Shown: piece after piece, positions 6,869 through 13,772 of the stretch
Numbering within the stretch: the first letter of the stretch is position 1
Layout: each line of letters begins with the position of its first letter
Source of the DNA: Paenalicyclobacillus macrosporangiidus
GTDB lineage: Bacteria; Bacillota; Bacilli; Alicyclobacillales; Alicyclobacillaceae
DNA length: 64,000 nucleotides
NCBI RefSeq assembly: GCF_900116805.1
Contig: NZ_FPBV01000007.1
Location: forward strand, 1-64,000
Direction of reading: 5' to 3'
Notes under the pieces: model-generated
What the model was told of the DNA's origin: nothing
The model's input: only the letters and a program-made list of their open reading frames with translations
The model's database searches: none
Program-made: the position numbers and the translations under genes

Positions 6869-8158
6869 ATGACGTATCGCGCCGCTGCCGCGGCTGTCCC
6901 GTCCATGTCCGGAACGTCTGCCGGGCTGGCGAACTCCGCTTGGGCCCGATGGTGCCTCTATCTGTGGATGCTGTTCCCTGTGGTCGATTTCGCCTTGCGC
7001 CAACCCGTCGTCCATGTCCTGGGGCTCCTCTGGGACAAGGTCGTGTTGGTGGTGCTCGCCATCCTCGCGCTGGGACGGTTCATCGCCGGGCACCGGCCGC
7101 AGTGGTTTCCCTGGCAGCGGTACGCCGGTTGGTTCATCCTCTTCGGCATGGGCCTCATGTTCGCCGGACTGGTGCAACCGGTGGTTGCGGTCCAGGGGTA
7201 TCGGATCGACGTGTACTACATCCTGTACACGTTCTTGTTCCCGTTCCTGATTGCCCCCGAGGATGTGCCCAGGCTGCTCCACCTGGGCGCCTTGGTGGCC
7301 ATGCTCGTGGGCATTCACGGAGTCATTCAGTACCTGCTGCCGGTCCCGATCCCCGGCGGCTGGGTGGATGCGAGTGAGCATGTGCGCACCAGGGTGTTCA
7401 GCGTGTTGCAGAGCCCGAACGAACTCGGGGCGTATATGGCGCTGTCGACGCCGTTGATGTTCGGGTTGGCGTTGGCGGAGCGCGATCGCTGGCGCCGGTG
7501 GCTGTACGCCGCCGGGACGCCGCTGTGCATGGCGACGTTGCTGTTCACCTCCACCCGCGGCGCGTGGGTGGCGTTGGCGGTGGCCGTCGTCATCATGGCC
7601 GTTCGCTTCGAACGCCGGCTGTTGCTGGTCCTCGTGGTCGTCGCGGCCGTCGCGGTGTTTTTGCCGCCGATCCATCACCGGATCTCCGAACTGCTGTCGC
7701 CCGTTTACTGGATCAAGTCCTCGGAAAGCGGGCGTGTCTTCAAATGGATCACCGCCTACGACCGCATGAGCACCAATCCGCTGTTCGGCGTCGGCGTCGG
7801 AAACTTCGGCGGCGCCGTCAGTTCGCTCTACAAAGGCGGCATCTACTCGGACAACTACTACGCCAAGACGCTGGCGGAGACGGGCCTGGTCGGATTGACG
7901 CTGTTTGCGGCGATGCATCTGCAGTTGATGCGGGATCTGTTCCGGGGTCCCCTGCGGTTCGTCCGCGGCCGGGATCGGTATGTCGTCATTGGCGGAGTGA
8001 CGGGGCTCATCGCCGTGCTCATCCACAACGGGATGGAGAATGTGTTTGAATTCGCACCGATGGCCGTGGCTTATTTCACGTATGCCATGCTGCTGCTCAT
8101 CTGGGGATCGGCGTGGCGGGAACGGGAGGAGGTGCCCGATGCAGCGCCTGAGGCGTAA
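6869..8158 (+). CDS. O-antigen-ligase-like polytopic membrane protein
   Basis: A 429-residue membrane protein with about ten hydrophobic segments. Between residues about 300 and 360 there is a large hydrophilic loop containing SGRVFKWITAYDRM, the type of loop found in the Wzy/O-antigen ligase (WaaL) family, followed by LFGVGVGNFGG. Members transfer or polymerise lipid-linked glycans outside the membrane. An upstream ATG at 6806 would add 21 residues but has no ribosome-binding site. The ATG at 6869 follows GGGAGTGG. The gene overlaps the next one by 20 bases. Glycosyltransferases or flippases are absent nearby, so the glycan is unknown; a cell-surface polysaccharide or protein glycosylation is possible. 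Confidence 0.75.
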   Translation: MTYRAAAAAVPSMSGTSAGLANSAWARWCLYLWMLFPVVDFALRQPVVHVLGLLWDKVVLVVLAILALGRFIAGHRPQWFPWQRYAGWFILFGMGLMFAGLVQPVVAVQGYRIDVYYILYTFLFPFLIAPEDVPRLLHLGALVAMLVGIHGVIQYLLPVPIPGGWVDASEHVRTRVFSVLQSPNELGAYMALSTPLMFGLALAERDRWRRWLYAAGTPLCMATLLFTSTRGAWVALAVAVVIMAVRFERRLLLVLVVVAAVAVFLPPIHHRISELLSPVYWIKSSESGRVFKWITAYDRMSTNPLFGVGVGNFGGAVSSLYKGGIYSDNYYAKTLAETGLVGLTLFAAMHLQLMRDLFRGPLRFVRGRDRYVVIGGVTGLIAVLIHNGMENVFEFAPMAVAYFTYAMLLLIWGSAWREREEVPDAAPEA

Positions 8159-9791
8159 TGTGTCCGTCCTCCTGTATGTGGCGTGGGCGGTGTTCGTGAA
8201 CCTGTGCAACGTTTGGCTCATTCGGCCGCTCGCCTTGGACGGTTCCGTCTACGGCGTCCTGGCCGTCATGGCGATCGCCCTGGTCTGGTGGACCAGCATC
8301 CCGCCCGCAGCACGGCGCCGCTGGGTGACCTTCACCCTGTTCGCCCTGTTGGCCGGACAGGGATTGAGCCGCCTCGCGGCGAAGCCGCTCATCACCGCGG
8401 CCGCCATCGGGCTGGTCATGGTCCTGGGCCTGTTCGTCCTGGCGTGGTGGTTCGGACGCGTACGTCCCTGGCCGCTCGCCTTGAGCGCCGTCGTCCTGGC
8501 GCTGGCGAACGCCTGGCTGCCGCTTGACCAATGGACGTTCCTCACCCACTTCCGCGTGACGTATCACACGCGGGTCGGATTCGATCCCGCGGATCTGCCC
8601 GCCCTCCCGCTGGAGGTGGTGGACACCGGGCAGGGGCAATCGTTGATCACGCTGGCCAATGTGCCTGAGACGCAACAGGAGATCCAGCGGGAGGCGTTGC
8701 AAGCCACGGACAGTCCCGGAGCGCTCGGGGAGATGTTGCGCGACTTCGGCCATCGGTATCAATTCGTGGAACTCGCGCCCGCAGCGCACGGATTTCACCT
8801 CGTCCCGGCGTCTCCCGAGGACCTGGCGCGGTTGGACATCACGCCCTTCATCGCGCCGTTTTTCCCGTTCGTCCGCGCGGACTGGATCCTCGACGGAGAC
8901 CGGGTGTTGCAGTACATGGCTCCTGCTGCGGAAGTGCACGACCTGACCCGCATGTCGTTGACACCGGCGGATCTCGGTGCCGCGGTGACGGGGCTCGGCA
9001 ATGCCGTGCAAACCGAGGAAACGCACAACTGGGGGCAGGTCCTGGCCAGGCTCGGCGTGACGCCCGATGCCGGATTCACGATTGAGGATGGCTTCCTGCG
9101 GGGCACGTGGCAGGGGAAGGCGGTCCGCGTGCCGGTGGCGGGCAGCGTGATCGCGGGACAAGGGTCCTTCACCGCCCCTGGGGCGCACGAGCTCCTGGTG
9201 CAAGGCGTGAATCTCCTGCAGGTCGTCTCGCTTGACAGTGGCCGCGTGGTGAGCACCTATCACGGCGATCCGCAACATCCGCTCCCGAATGATGTGGTCG
9301 TCGGCCCCATCGACAACAGCGGGCGCGATGTGGTGTTCGTCAACGGGCAGCCGGCTTCCATCCTGGGGCTGGTGGACGGGGCGTGGAAGACGCTGTACAC
9401 GGCCCCCAACGATGCGTTGCGGTTTGAAGGCGCGGTCCGGTGCCCGGGAGACAGCGTGCCGGAGATCTTGACGGACGACCCGAGTTGGTTGCGGAACAGC
9501 CCGGTGCGCTATTTCAGTTCGTACACCTACCGGAACGGTGCGCTGGTGCGCAACTGGCGAGTGTTTCAGACCAATGTGGTGAACGTCCGCACCATCCAGT
9601 TCACGCCGCAGGAAGCGCCGCAGCTCGTCCTGACCCTGTACGGCTCGGGCCATATCTTCGTGCTGAGCCGCCATCACCTGCCGGTGGTCCCGGTCACGAG
9701 CGCCGTCCTGGCGGTCGTCATGGCAGCGGGCTGGGTGGTCCGAATCCGCAGAAAGGGGGAGACGATCCGTGAGCCGGAAACGCAGGCATGA
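8139..9791 (+). CDS. Large membrane protein with extracytoplasmic domain, unknown function
   Basis: A 550-residue protein not assigned to a family. Residues about 1-130 contain four or five membrane segments (for example VSVLLYVAWAVFVNLCNVW, then VYGVLAVMAIALVWW and LVMVLGLFVLAWWFG). A long region from about 135 to 515 is probably outside the cell, and one more segment lies near the C-terminus (SAVLAVVMAAGWVV). The extracytoplasmic part contains stretches such as GPIDNSGRDVVFVNGQ that weakly recall FG-GAP/beta-propeller repeats; that is inference only. The ATG at 8139 follows GGAGGAGG by six bases and overlaps the ligase-like gene. It also overlaps the following lipoprotein gene by 23 bases, so the three probably act together at the envelope. 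Confidence 0.65.
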   Translation: MQRLRRNVSVLLYVAWAVFVNLCNVWLIRPLALDGSVYGVLAVMAIALVWWTSIPPAARRRWVTFTLFALLAGQGLSRLAAKPLITAAAIGLVMVLGLFVLAWWFGRVRPWPLALSAVVLALANAWLPLDQWTFLTHFRVTYHTRVGFDPADLPALPLEVVDTGQGQSLITLANVPETQQEIQREALQATDSPGALGEMLRDFGHRYQFVELAPAAHGFHLVPASPEDLARLDITPFIAPFFPFVRADWILDGDRVLQYMAPAAEVHDLTRMSLTPADLGAAVTGLGNAVQTEETHNWGQVLARLGVTPDAGFTIEDGFLRGTWQGKAVRVPVAGSVIAGQGSFTAPGAHELLVQGVNLLQVVSLDSGRVVSTYHGDPQHPLPNDVVVGPIDNSGRDVVFVNGQPASILGLVDGAWKTLYTAPNDALRFEGAVRCPGDSVPEILTDDPSWLRNSPVRYFSSYTYRNGALVRNWRVFQTNVVNVRTIQFTPQEAPQLVLTLYGSGHIFVLSRHHLPVVPVTSAVLAVVMAAGWVVRIRRKGETIREPETQA

Positions 9792-10563
9792 GCGGCGGGG
9801 CGCGCTGGCGTGGGGGGCGGCCGGAGTCGCAGGGTGGCTGTTGGCCGGTTGCGGCCCTGCGGTACAACCCAGCGACAAGCCGGATACCGGCCAGGGGGTC
9901 CCCCAACCCCAGGCGGCGTGGGTCACCGTGCTGGCCGCGGCCGAAGCCGGACAACGGGCGCATCAGTACATGATCAAGGTGGACGTCCAGTCTCAGCAGG
10001 GCTCGCTTCACAGCACGTTCTCGGCGTATGGCGCCATCAACCGGCCGGATCGCGTCTCCATCGACCTCCTGGACCAGGGGACGGACCTGTACTTTTACCA
10101 GCAGGGCCAATCTGCCTACTACCGCCAGGACGGACAATGGTCACCGGCACCCGCCCTGACGGACACGGACGCGTACCAGGGGTATGTCCGGGCCATTCAA
10201 AACGGAATGCAGCAAAAGGCCCCGCTCATCCAGTTGCCGAAGGTGTACGTGAACGACGAATACTGTGACGTGTATCAGGCGACCCTGTCCGGCCAAAGCT
10301 TGTGGCCGGGCGGGGTGTCCGCGGGGGACGCAGATTTGGTTTGGCCGGTGCAATCCGGCCAGATGGGCGACGTGCGGTATACGTTTTACGTCGGACAACG
10401 CGATCACCTGTTGCGCCGGGTCGACATGGAATCGGTGAGCACCGTCCGCGAGATCGGGACGGTCCAGGTGGACGCCACCACCGTCTTTTTCGACATCGAT
10501 CAGCCGGCGGCCCAGATCACCCTGCCGAAAGATCTGGTCAAGCAGTTGGAAAACGTCAACTGA
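9769..10563 (+). CDS. Lipoprotein, LolA/LppX-like fold suspected
   Basis: A 264-residue predicted lipoprotein. The N-terminus has two arginine-rich turns, a hydrophobic stretch and a clear lipobox LLAGC, with lipidation at about Cys-28. The mature part is beta-rich, with alternating patterns such as YMIKVDVQSQQG, DRVSIDLLDQGTDLYFYQQGQ and YTFYVGQRDHLLRRVDM. This recalls the curved-sheet LolA/LppX-type lipoproteins common in Bacillota, but no signature proves it. The GTG at 9769 lies about eight bases after AAAGGGGGAG and overlaps the preceding gene by 23 bases. A strong terminator follows at once, closing the three-gene unit. Confidence 0.7.
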   Translation: MSRKRRHERRGALAWGAAGVAGWLLAGCGPAVQPSDKPDTGQGVPQPQAAWVTVLAAAEAGQRAHQYMIKVDVQSQQGSLHSTFSAYGAINRPDRVSIDLLDQGTDLYFYQQGQSAYYRQDGQWSPAPALTDTDAYQGYVRAIQNGMQQKAPLIQLPKVYVNDEYCDVYQATLSGQSLWPGGVSAGDADLVWPVQSGQMGDVRYTFYVGQRDHLLRRVDMESVSTVREIGTVQVDATTVFFDIDQPAAQITLPKDLVKQLENVN

Positions 10564-10588
10564 ACGGCAGGCCGGACAGAGGGAAGGC

Positions 10589-10613
10589 GGCCCCCGGTAC
10601 GGGGGCCTTTTTC
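10589..10613 (+). terminator. Intrinsic terminator of the envelope-gene trio
   Basis: A perfect 7-bp stem GGCCCCC / GGGGGCC (10589-10595 and 10601-10607) with a five-base loop is followed by TTTTTC. Confidence 0.85.
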
Positions 10614-10637
10614 ATGCGGTGCCCCCGGGACAAGCGC

Positions 10638-10666
10638 TGGACAAACGAATCTACACATCATAAAAT
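10638..10666 (+). promoter_or_regulatory. Sigma-A promoter for the HlyD-like gene
   Basis: TGGACA at 10638-10643 and TAAAAT at 10661-10666 each match consensus at five of six bases and are separated by exactly 17 bases. The implied start near 10673 would leave almost no leader for a GTG start at 10689, favouring the GTG at 10713. Confidence 0.65.
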
Positions 10667-10712
10667 TTATGTCGGCTAAAGCATTGCAGTGGCTCAGAAG
10701 AGGGGTGTTCGC

Positions 10713-11420
10713 GTGGGACTGCGGCGCATCATCGTATTGAACGTCGTGGCGTTGCTGGTGATCCTGGGCCTGATCTACGGCGGGTACACCTACTACTACA
10801 ACCGGGAGAACTATGTCACCACCAACAACGCCTTTGTGGAGGGCCCGAAATATCCGGTGAATGTGCAGTTCGCGGGCAACCTCACGAGTTGGAATGTGAA
10901 GGACGGGGATTCGGTGCAGGCGGGGCAGGTCCTCGGGAAGGTCGATCCGCGGATTGAACTGGGCCAACTGGGGGCGGCCGCCAAGGACCCGAATGTGGTC
11001 GCGGCGGTGAACAAGGCCGCGGAGGTGGACAGCCCGACCAGCGGGAAGGTGACGCAGGTCAATGCGACGGTGGGTCAGATGGCGGCGCCTGGTCAACCGC
11101 TTGCGTACGTGGTCGATTTGAACCACCTGTACGTCGTGGCCAACATCAACGAAACCGATGTGCGCCACGTCGATGTGGGGGACGCGGTCGATATCCACCT
11201 CGACGCGTATCCCGATCAGACGTTCAAGGGCACGGTTAGCGCCATCGGACGGGCGACCAACTCGCTGTTTTCGCTGCTGCCCGCGTCAGGGACGACCAGC
11301 GGGACCTACACCAAGGTGACGCAGACGGTGCCCGTGCGGATTGACCTCTCGGGGTACGGCGGCGTTCAGTTGGTCCCGGGGATGAGCGCGACGGTGCATA
11401 TCCACCGGTCCAACAGCTGA
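10713..11420 (+). CDS. HlyD/EmrA-family membrane fusion protein
   Basis: A 235-residue periplasmic-adaptor-type protein with one N-terminal membrane anchor (IIVLNVVALLVILGLIYGG) and an extracytoplasmic biotinyl-lipoyl/beta-barrel region. Family traits are ENYVTTNNAFVEG at the anchor exit, the lipoyl half-motifs GDSVQAGQVLGKVD and SPTSGKVTQVNATVGQM, and a beta-barrel strand LYVVANINETDVRHV. Canonical EmrA proteins have a long coiled-coil hairpin between the lipoyl halves; here only about 30 residues separate them. No partner transporter is adjacent. The GTG at 10713 sits seven bases after AGAGGGG and is preferred over a GTG at 10689. Own promoter upstream. The substrate is unknown. Confidence 0.78.
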   Translation: MGLRRIIVLNVVALLVILGLIYGGYTYYYNRENYVTTNNAFVEGPKYPVNVQFAGNLTSWNVKDGDSVQAGQVLGKVDPRIELGQLGAAAKDPNVVAAVNKAAEVDSPTSGKVTQVNATVGQMAAPGQPLAYVVDLNHLYVVANINETDVRHVDVGDAVDIHLDAYPDQTFKGTVSAIGRATNSLFSLLPASGTTSGTYTKVTQTVPVRIDLSGYGGVQLVPGMSATVHIHRSNS

Positions 11421-11462
11421 CCCGTGGCGGATGGCATGAAGCGTCGTGAAGAAATGACAGGA

Positions 11463-11492
11463 TTGCCGAGTTTGGCGCCGATATGGTAGAAT
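11463..11492 (+). promoter_or_regulatory. Candidate sigma-A promoter for rplS
   Basis: TTGCCG at 11463-11468 and TAGAAT at 11487-11492 are separated by 18 bases, with TATGG preceding the -10 element. It lies about 75 bases upstream of the rplS start. Confidence 0.5.
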
Positions 11493-11506
11493 GGTTCGGC
11501 GTGATT

Positions 11507-11560
11507 ACGGTGTTCCTCTGCCAGTGACGTGAGACGGTACGAACACCTGTGGGAAGGAGG
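11507..11560 (+). promoter_or_regulatory. Candidate L19 leader hairpin in the rplS 5' UTR
   Basis: GGTGTTC at 11509-11515 pairs perfectly with GAACACC at 11541-11547, enclosing a 25-base loop and ending just before the rplS ribosome-binding site (11552-11560). Many Bacillota have a structured L19 leader used for autoregulation of rplS. Placement and size fit, but the family consensus could not be checked here. Pairing could reduce access to the nearby Shine-Dalgarno. Confidence 0.45.
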
Positions 11561-11569
11561 GCGTTCCGG

Positions 11570-11911
11570 ATGAACATCCTGCGTGAAGTGACCCGCGACC
11601 AGCTGCGCACCGACATCCCGGATTTCCGCCCCGGTGACACCGTGCGGGTGCACGTGAAGGTTCGTGAAGGACAGCGCGAGCGGATTCAGGTCTTCGAGGG
11701 CGTCGTGATCCGCCGGCGCGGCGGCGGCATCAGCGAGACCTACACCGTGCGCAAGATCTCCTACGGCGTGGGCGTTGAACGTACGTTCCCGCTGCATTCT
11801 CCGAAGGTGGAGAAGATTGAAGTGGTACGCCGCGGCAAGGTCCGCCGCGCGAAGCTGTACTATCTGCGTGGCCTGTCCGGCAAGGCGGCGCGCATCAAAG
11901 AGATCCGGTAA
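11570..11911 (+). CDS. rplS: Large ribosomal subunit protein bL19
   Basis: A 113-residue L19 protein, located at the interface of the 50S and 30S subunits. Typical blocks are present: [52 protein letters not shown] and [13 protein letters not shown]. The length is within the normal 113-120 range. The ATG at 11570 follows GGAAGGAGG. The gene has its own promoter and a candidate leader and is followed by an intrinsic terminator, so it can be expressed apart from rbgA. The rplS-rbgA-rnhB order is conserved across Bacilli. Confidence 0.97.
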   Translation: MNILREVTRDQLRTDIPDFRPGDTVRVHVKVREGQRERIQVFEGVVIRRRGGGISETYTVRKISYGVGVERTFPLHSPKVEKIEVVRRGKVRRAKLYYLRGLSGKAARIKEIR

Positions 11912-11922
11912 CGGACGGAAAC

Positions 11923-11953
11923 AGGGGGGACGGGGAACCGTCCTCCTTTTTTT
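11923..11953 (+). terminator. Intrinsic terminator between rplS and rbgA
   Basis: A 9-10-bp stem (core GGACGG / CCGTCC, extended by a G-U pair and G-C pairs) with a GGAA loop is followed by seven T residues at 11947-11953. The rbgA ribosome-binding site lies directly after it, so rbgA is probably reached by read-through. Confidence 0.8.
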
Positions 11954-11977
11954 ATGGCTCAGCGAGGAGGGCAGACG

Positions 11978-12979
11978 GTGGAACCCATCCATTGGTTTCC
12001 TGGCCACATGGCCAAGGCGAAGCGGCAAATGGAAGAAGCCCTGCGGCGGGTGGACGCGGTCTTGGAGTTGGTGGACGCCCGCCTGCCGTCGGCGAGCAGC
12101 AACCCCATGCTGCGCGACATGCTCGGCAGCCGGCCCAAGGTCCTGGTGATGACGCGCATGGACCTGGCCGATCCCGCGGCCACCCGGGCCTGGGTGGATC
12201 ACTTTCGCCGGCACGGTCAGCCCGTGGTCCTGGTGGACGCCCGCAGCGGCCGGGGGATTGAAGGGATTCTCCCGGCATTGGAAGAGGCGGCGCACGCCGT
12301 ACGGGAGAAAGAAGCCCGGCGTGGACTGCGTCCCCGGCCACTGCGGGCCATGGTGGTGGGGATTCCGAATGTCGGAAAGTCATCGCTCATCAACCGGTTG
12401 GCGGGCCGGTCCGCGACGAAGATCGGGGATCGTCCAGGGGTCACGCAGACGCAGCAGTGGATCCGGCTCGGCAAGGTTGAACTGCTCGACACGCCCGGCG
12501 TCCTGTGGCCGAAGCTGACGGATCAGCGGGCAGCGTTGGCCTTGGCTGTCTCGGGGGCCATCAAGTCCGACGTGGTGGACCGGTTGCTGGTGGCCGCGTA
12601 CTTCATCGTGTTCGCGTCCCGGTATTATCCGCACACGTTGGCAGAGCGGTACGGTGCGTCTCCGGTGGCGGACACCGGCATCTTGGATCATGGCGATGCG
12701 GGCGGGCTGTGGCAGGCGGCGGAGCCGGTGCTCCAGGCCATCGCCGAGCGCCGGGGCCTGCGCCGGGGCGGCGGCGCATGGGACGAGGAGCGCGCGGCGG
12801 ACCTGCTCCTGCGCGAGGTGCAGACGGGAAAGCTGGGGCGCCTGTCGTTGGAGTGGCCACCGGATTCGCCGGTGGATGCGCCAGGCCCGGATTCGGCGGC
12901 ACCGGAGACGGGGGCTCCGGACTCGTTGGCCCGGGAGACGGCCGCGCGGTCGGACAGGCCCGCCCCGTCAAGGGGCTGA
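11978..12979 (+). CDS. rbgA: Ribosome biogenesis GTPase A
   Basis: A 333-residue circularly permuted GTPase (YlqF/RbgA) that promotes a late step of 50S subunit assembly. It opens EPIHWFPGHMAKAKRQM, the family signature. The permuted order is visible: the G4-like motif comes first, then GIPNVGKSS (G1, near residue 132), GDRPGVTQTQQW (G2) and LLDTPG (G3). The start GTG at 11978 was preferred to an ATG at 11954 because AGGAGG is seven bases upstream. The G4 motif reads TRMD instead of the usual NKxD. The last 45 or so residues are a Pro/Ala/Asp-rich extension beyond the normal 282-residue length. Confidence 0.93.
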   Translation: MEPIHWFPGHMAKAKRQMEEALRRVDAVLELVDARLPSASSNPMLRDMLGSRPKVLVMTRMDLADPAATRAWVDHFRRHGQPVVLVDARSGRGIEGILPALEEAAHAVREKEARRGLRPRPLRAMVVGIPNVGKSSLINRLAGRSATKIGDRPGVTQTQQWIRLGKVELLDTPGVLWPKLTDQRAALALAVSGAIKSDVVDRLLVAAYFIVFASRYYPHTLAERYGASPVADTGILDHGDAGGLWQAAEPVLQAIAERRGLRRGGGAWDEERAADLLLREVQTGKLGRLSLEWPPDSPVDAPGPDSAAPETGAPDSLARETAARSDRPAPSRG

Positions 12980-13025
12980 AGGCACACCGTGTTTCGCGTC
13001 GGCGCAAGGTTTCTTCTCGCCCTGC

Positions 13026-13054
13026 TGGTCAGCCGGTCCTGCGCCCGGTAGACT
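13026..13054 (+). promoter_or_regulatory. Weak candidate promoter for rnhB
   Basis: TGGTCA at 13026-13031 and TAGACT at 13049-13054 have a 17-base spacer, each matching consensus at four of six positions. It lies about 45 bases before rnhB in the only sizeable spacer of this cluster. Confidence 0.3.
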
Positions 13055-13097
13055 GGAGAGAGGACATTGTACGAGTAGGGAAGAGAGGAGGATGGTC

Positions 13098-13772
13098 ATG
13101 CGGGCGCAGGCCAAGGAGGCCGCGGCACTGGAACGTGCCAGGCAGCTGTGGGCGCAGGAGCGGGCACTCGTCCAAGCGGTGTCGGTGTACGCGGGGGTCG
13201 ACGAAGCGGGGCGCGGCGCCCTGGCGGGACCGGTGGTGGCCGCCGCGGTTGTGGTGGACGGCCCCCCGGAGCGATGGGCTTTTGTCGACGACTCGAAGTC
13301 GCTTACATACCGGCAGCGCGAGGTCCTGTACGAACGGATTGTGGAAGAGGCGGTTTCGGTGTCGGTCGGTTACGCGACCGTCGACGAGATCGACGAGATG
13401 AACATCCTGCAGGCGGCGCGATTGGCCATGGGACGGGCGGTCGATGGACTCGAGGTCGAGATTGGGTTGGTGTTGGCCGACGGGCCGCATCCCCCTGTGT
13501 TTCCGTCCGTCGCGCGCCCCGCATTGCCTGTCGTCGATGGGGACGCCCGCTGTCTGTCCATCGCTGCGGCCTCCATTGTCGCCAAGGTGGTGCGTGACCG
13601 ATGGATGAAAGCTTGGGCCTCACGGTACCCGGAGTACGGGTTTGATCATCACGCCGGCTATGGGACGCCGGAGCACCTTCGGGCGTTGGCCGAGTACGGA
13701 CCGACCCCGCTGCATCGGCGATCCTTCGCGCCGGTCCGGCGAGCGTGCCAAGGCACGCTGGGACTCCTGTGA
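13098..13772 (+). CDS. rnhB: Ribonuclease HII
   Basis: A 224-residue RNase HII that cleaves the RNA strand of RNA-DNA hybrids and removes misincorporated ribonucleotides. The core motif YAGVDEAGRGALAGPVVAAAV starts near residue 33 and carries the first acidic residues of the DEDD active site. DDSKSLT, then VVDGDARCLSIAAASIVAKV and RWMKAWASRYPEYGFDHHAGYGT follow. The second of two close ATG codons (13098) was chosen because GAGGAGG lies six bases before it. The stop codon overlaps the GTG start of the next gene as GTGA. Confidence 0.95.
   Translation: MRAQAKEAAALERARQLWAQERALVQAVSVYAGVDEAGRGALAGPVVAAAVVVDGPPERWAFVDDSKSLTYRQREVLYERIVEEAVSVSVGYATVDEIDEMNILQAARLAMGRAVDGLEVEIGLVLADGPHPPVFPSVARPALPVVDGDARCLSIAAASIVAKVVRDRWMKAWASRYPEYGFDHHAGYGTPEHLRALAEYGPTPLHRRSFAPVRRACQGTLGLL

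Noticed and set aside
5927-8221. A 764-codon minus-strand frame opposite the asparaginase and ligase-like genes
   Set aside because: Shadow frame of high-GC coding DNA, with a composition typical of antisense translations.
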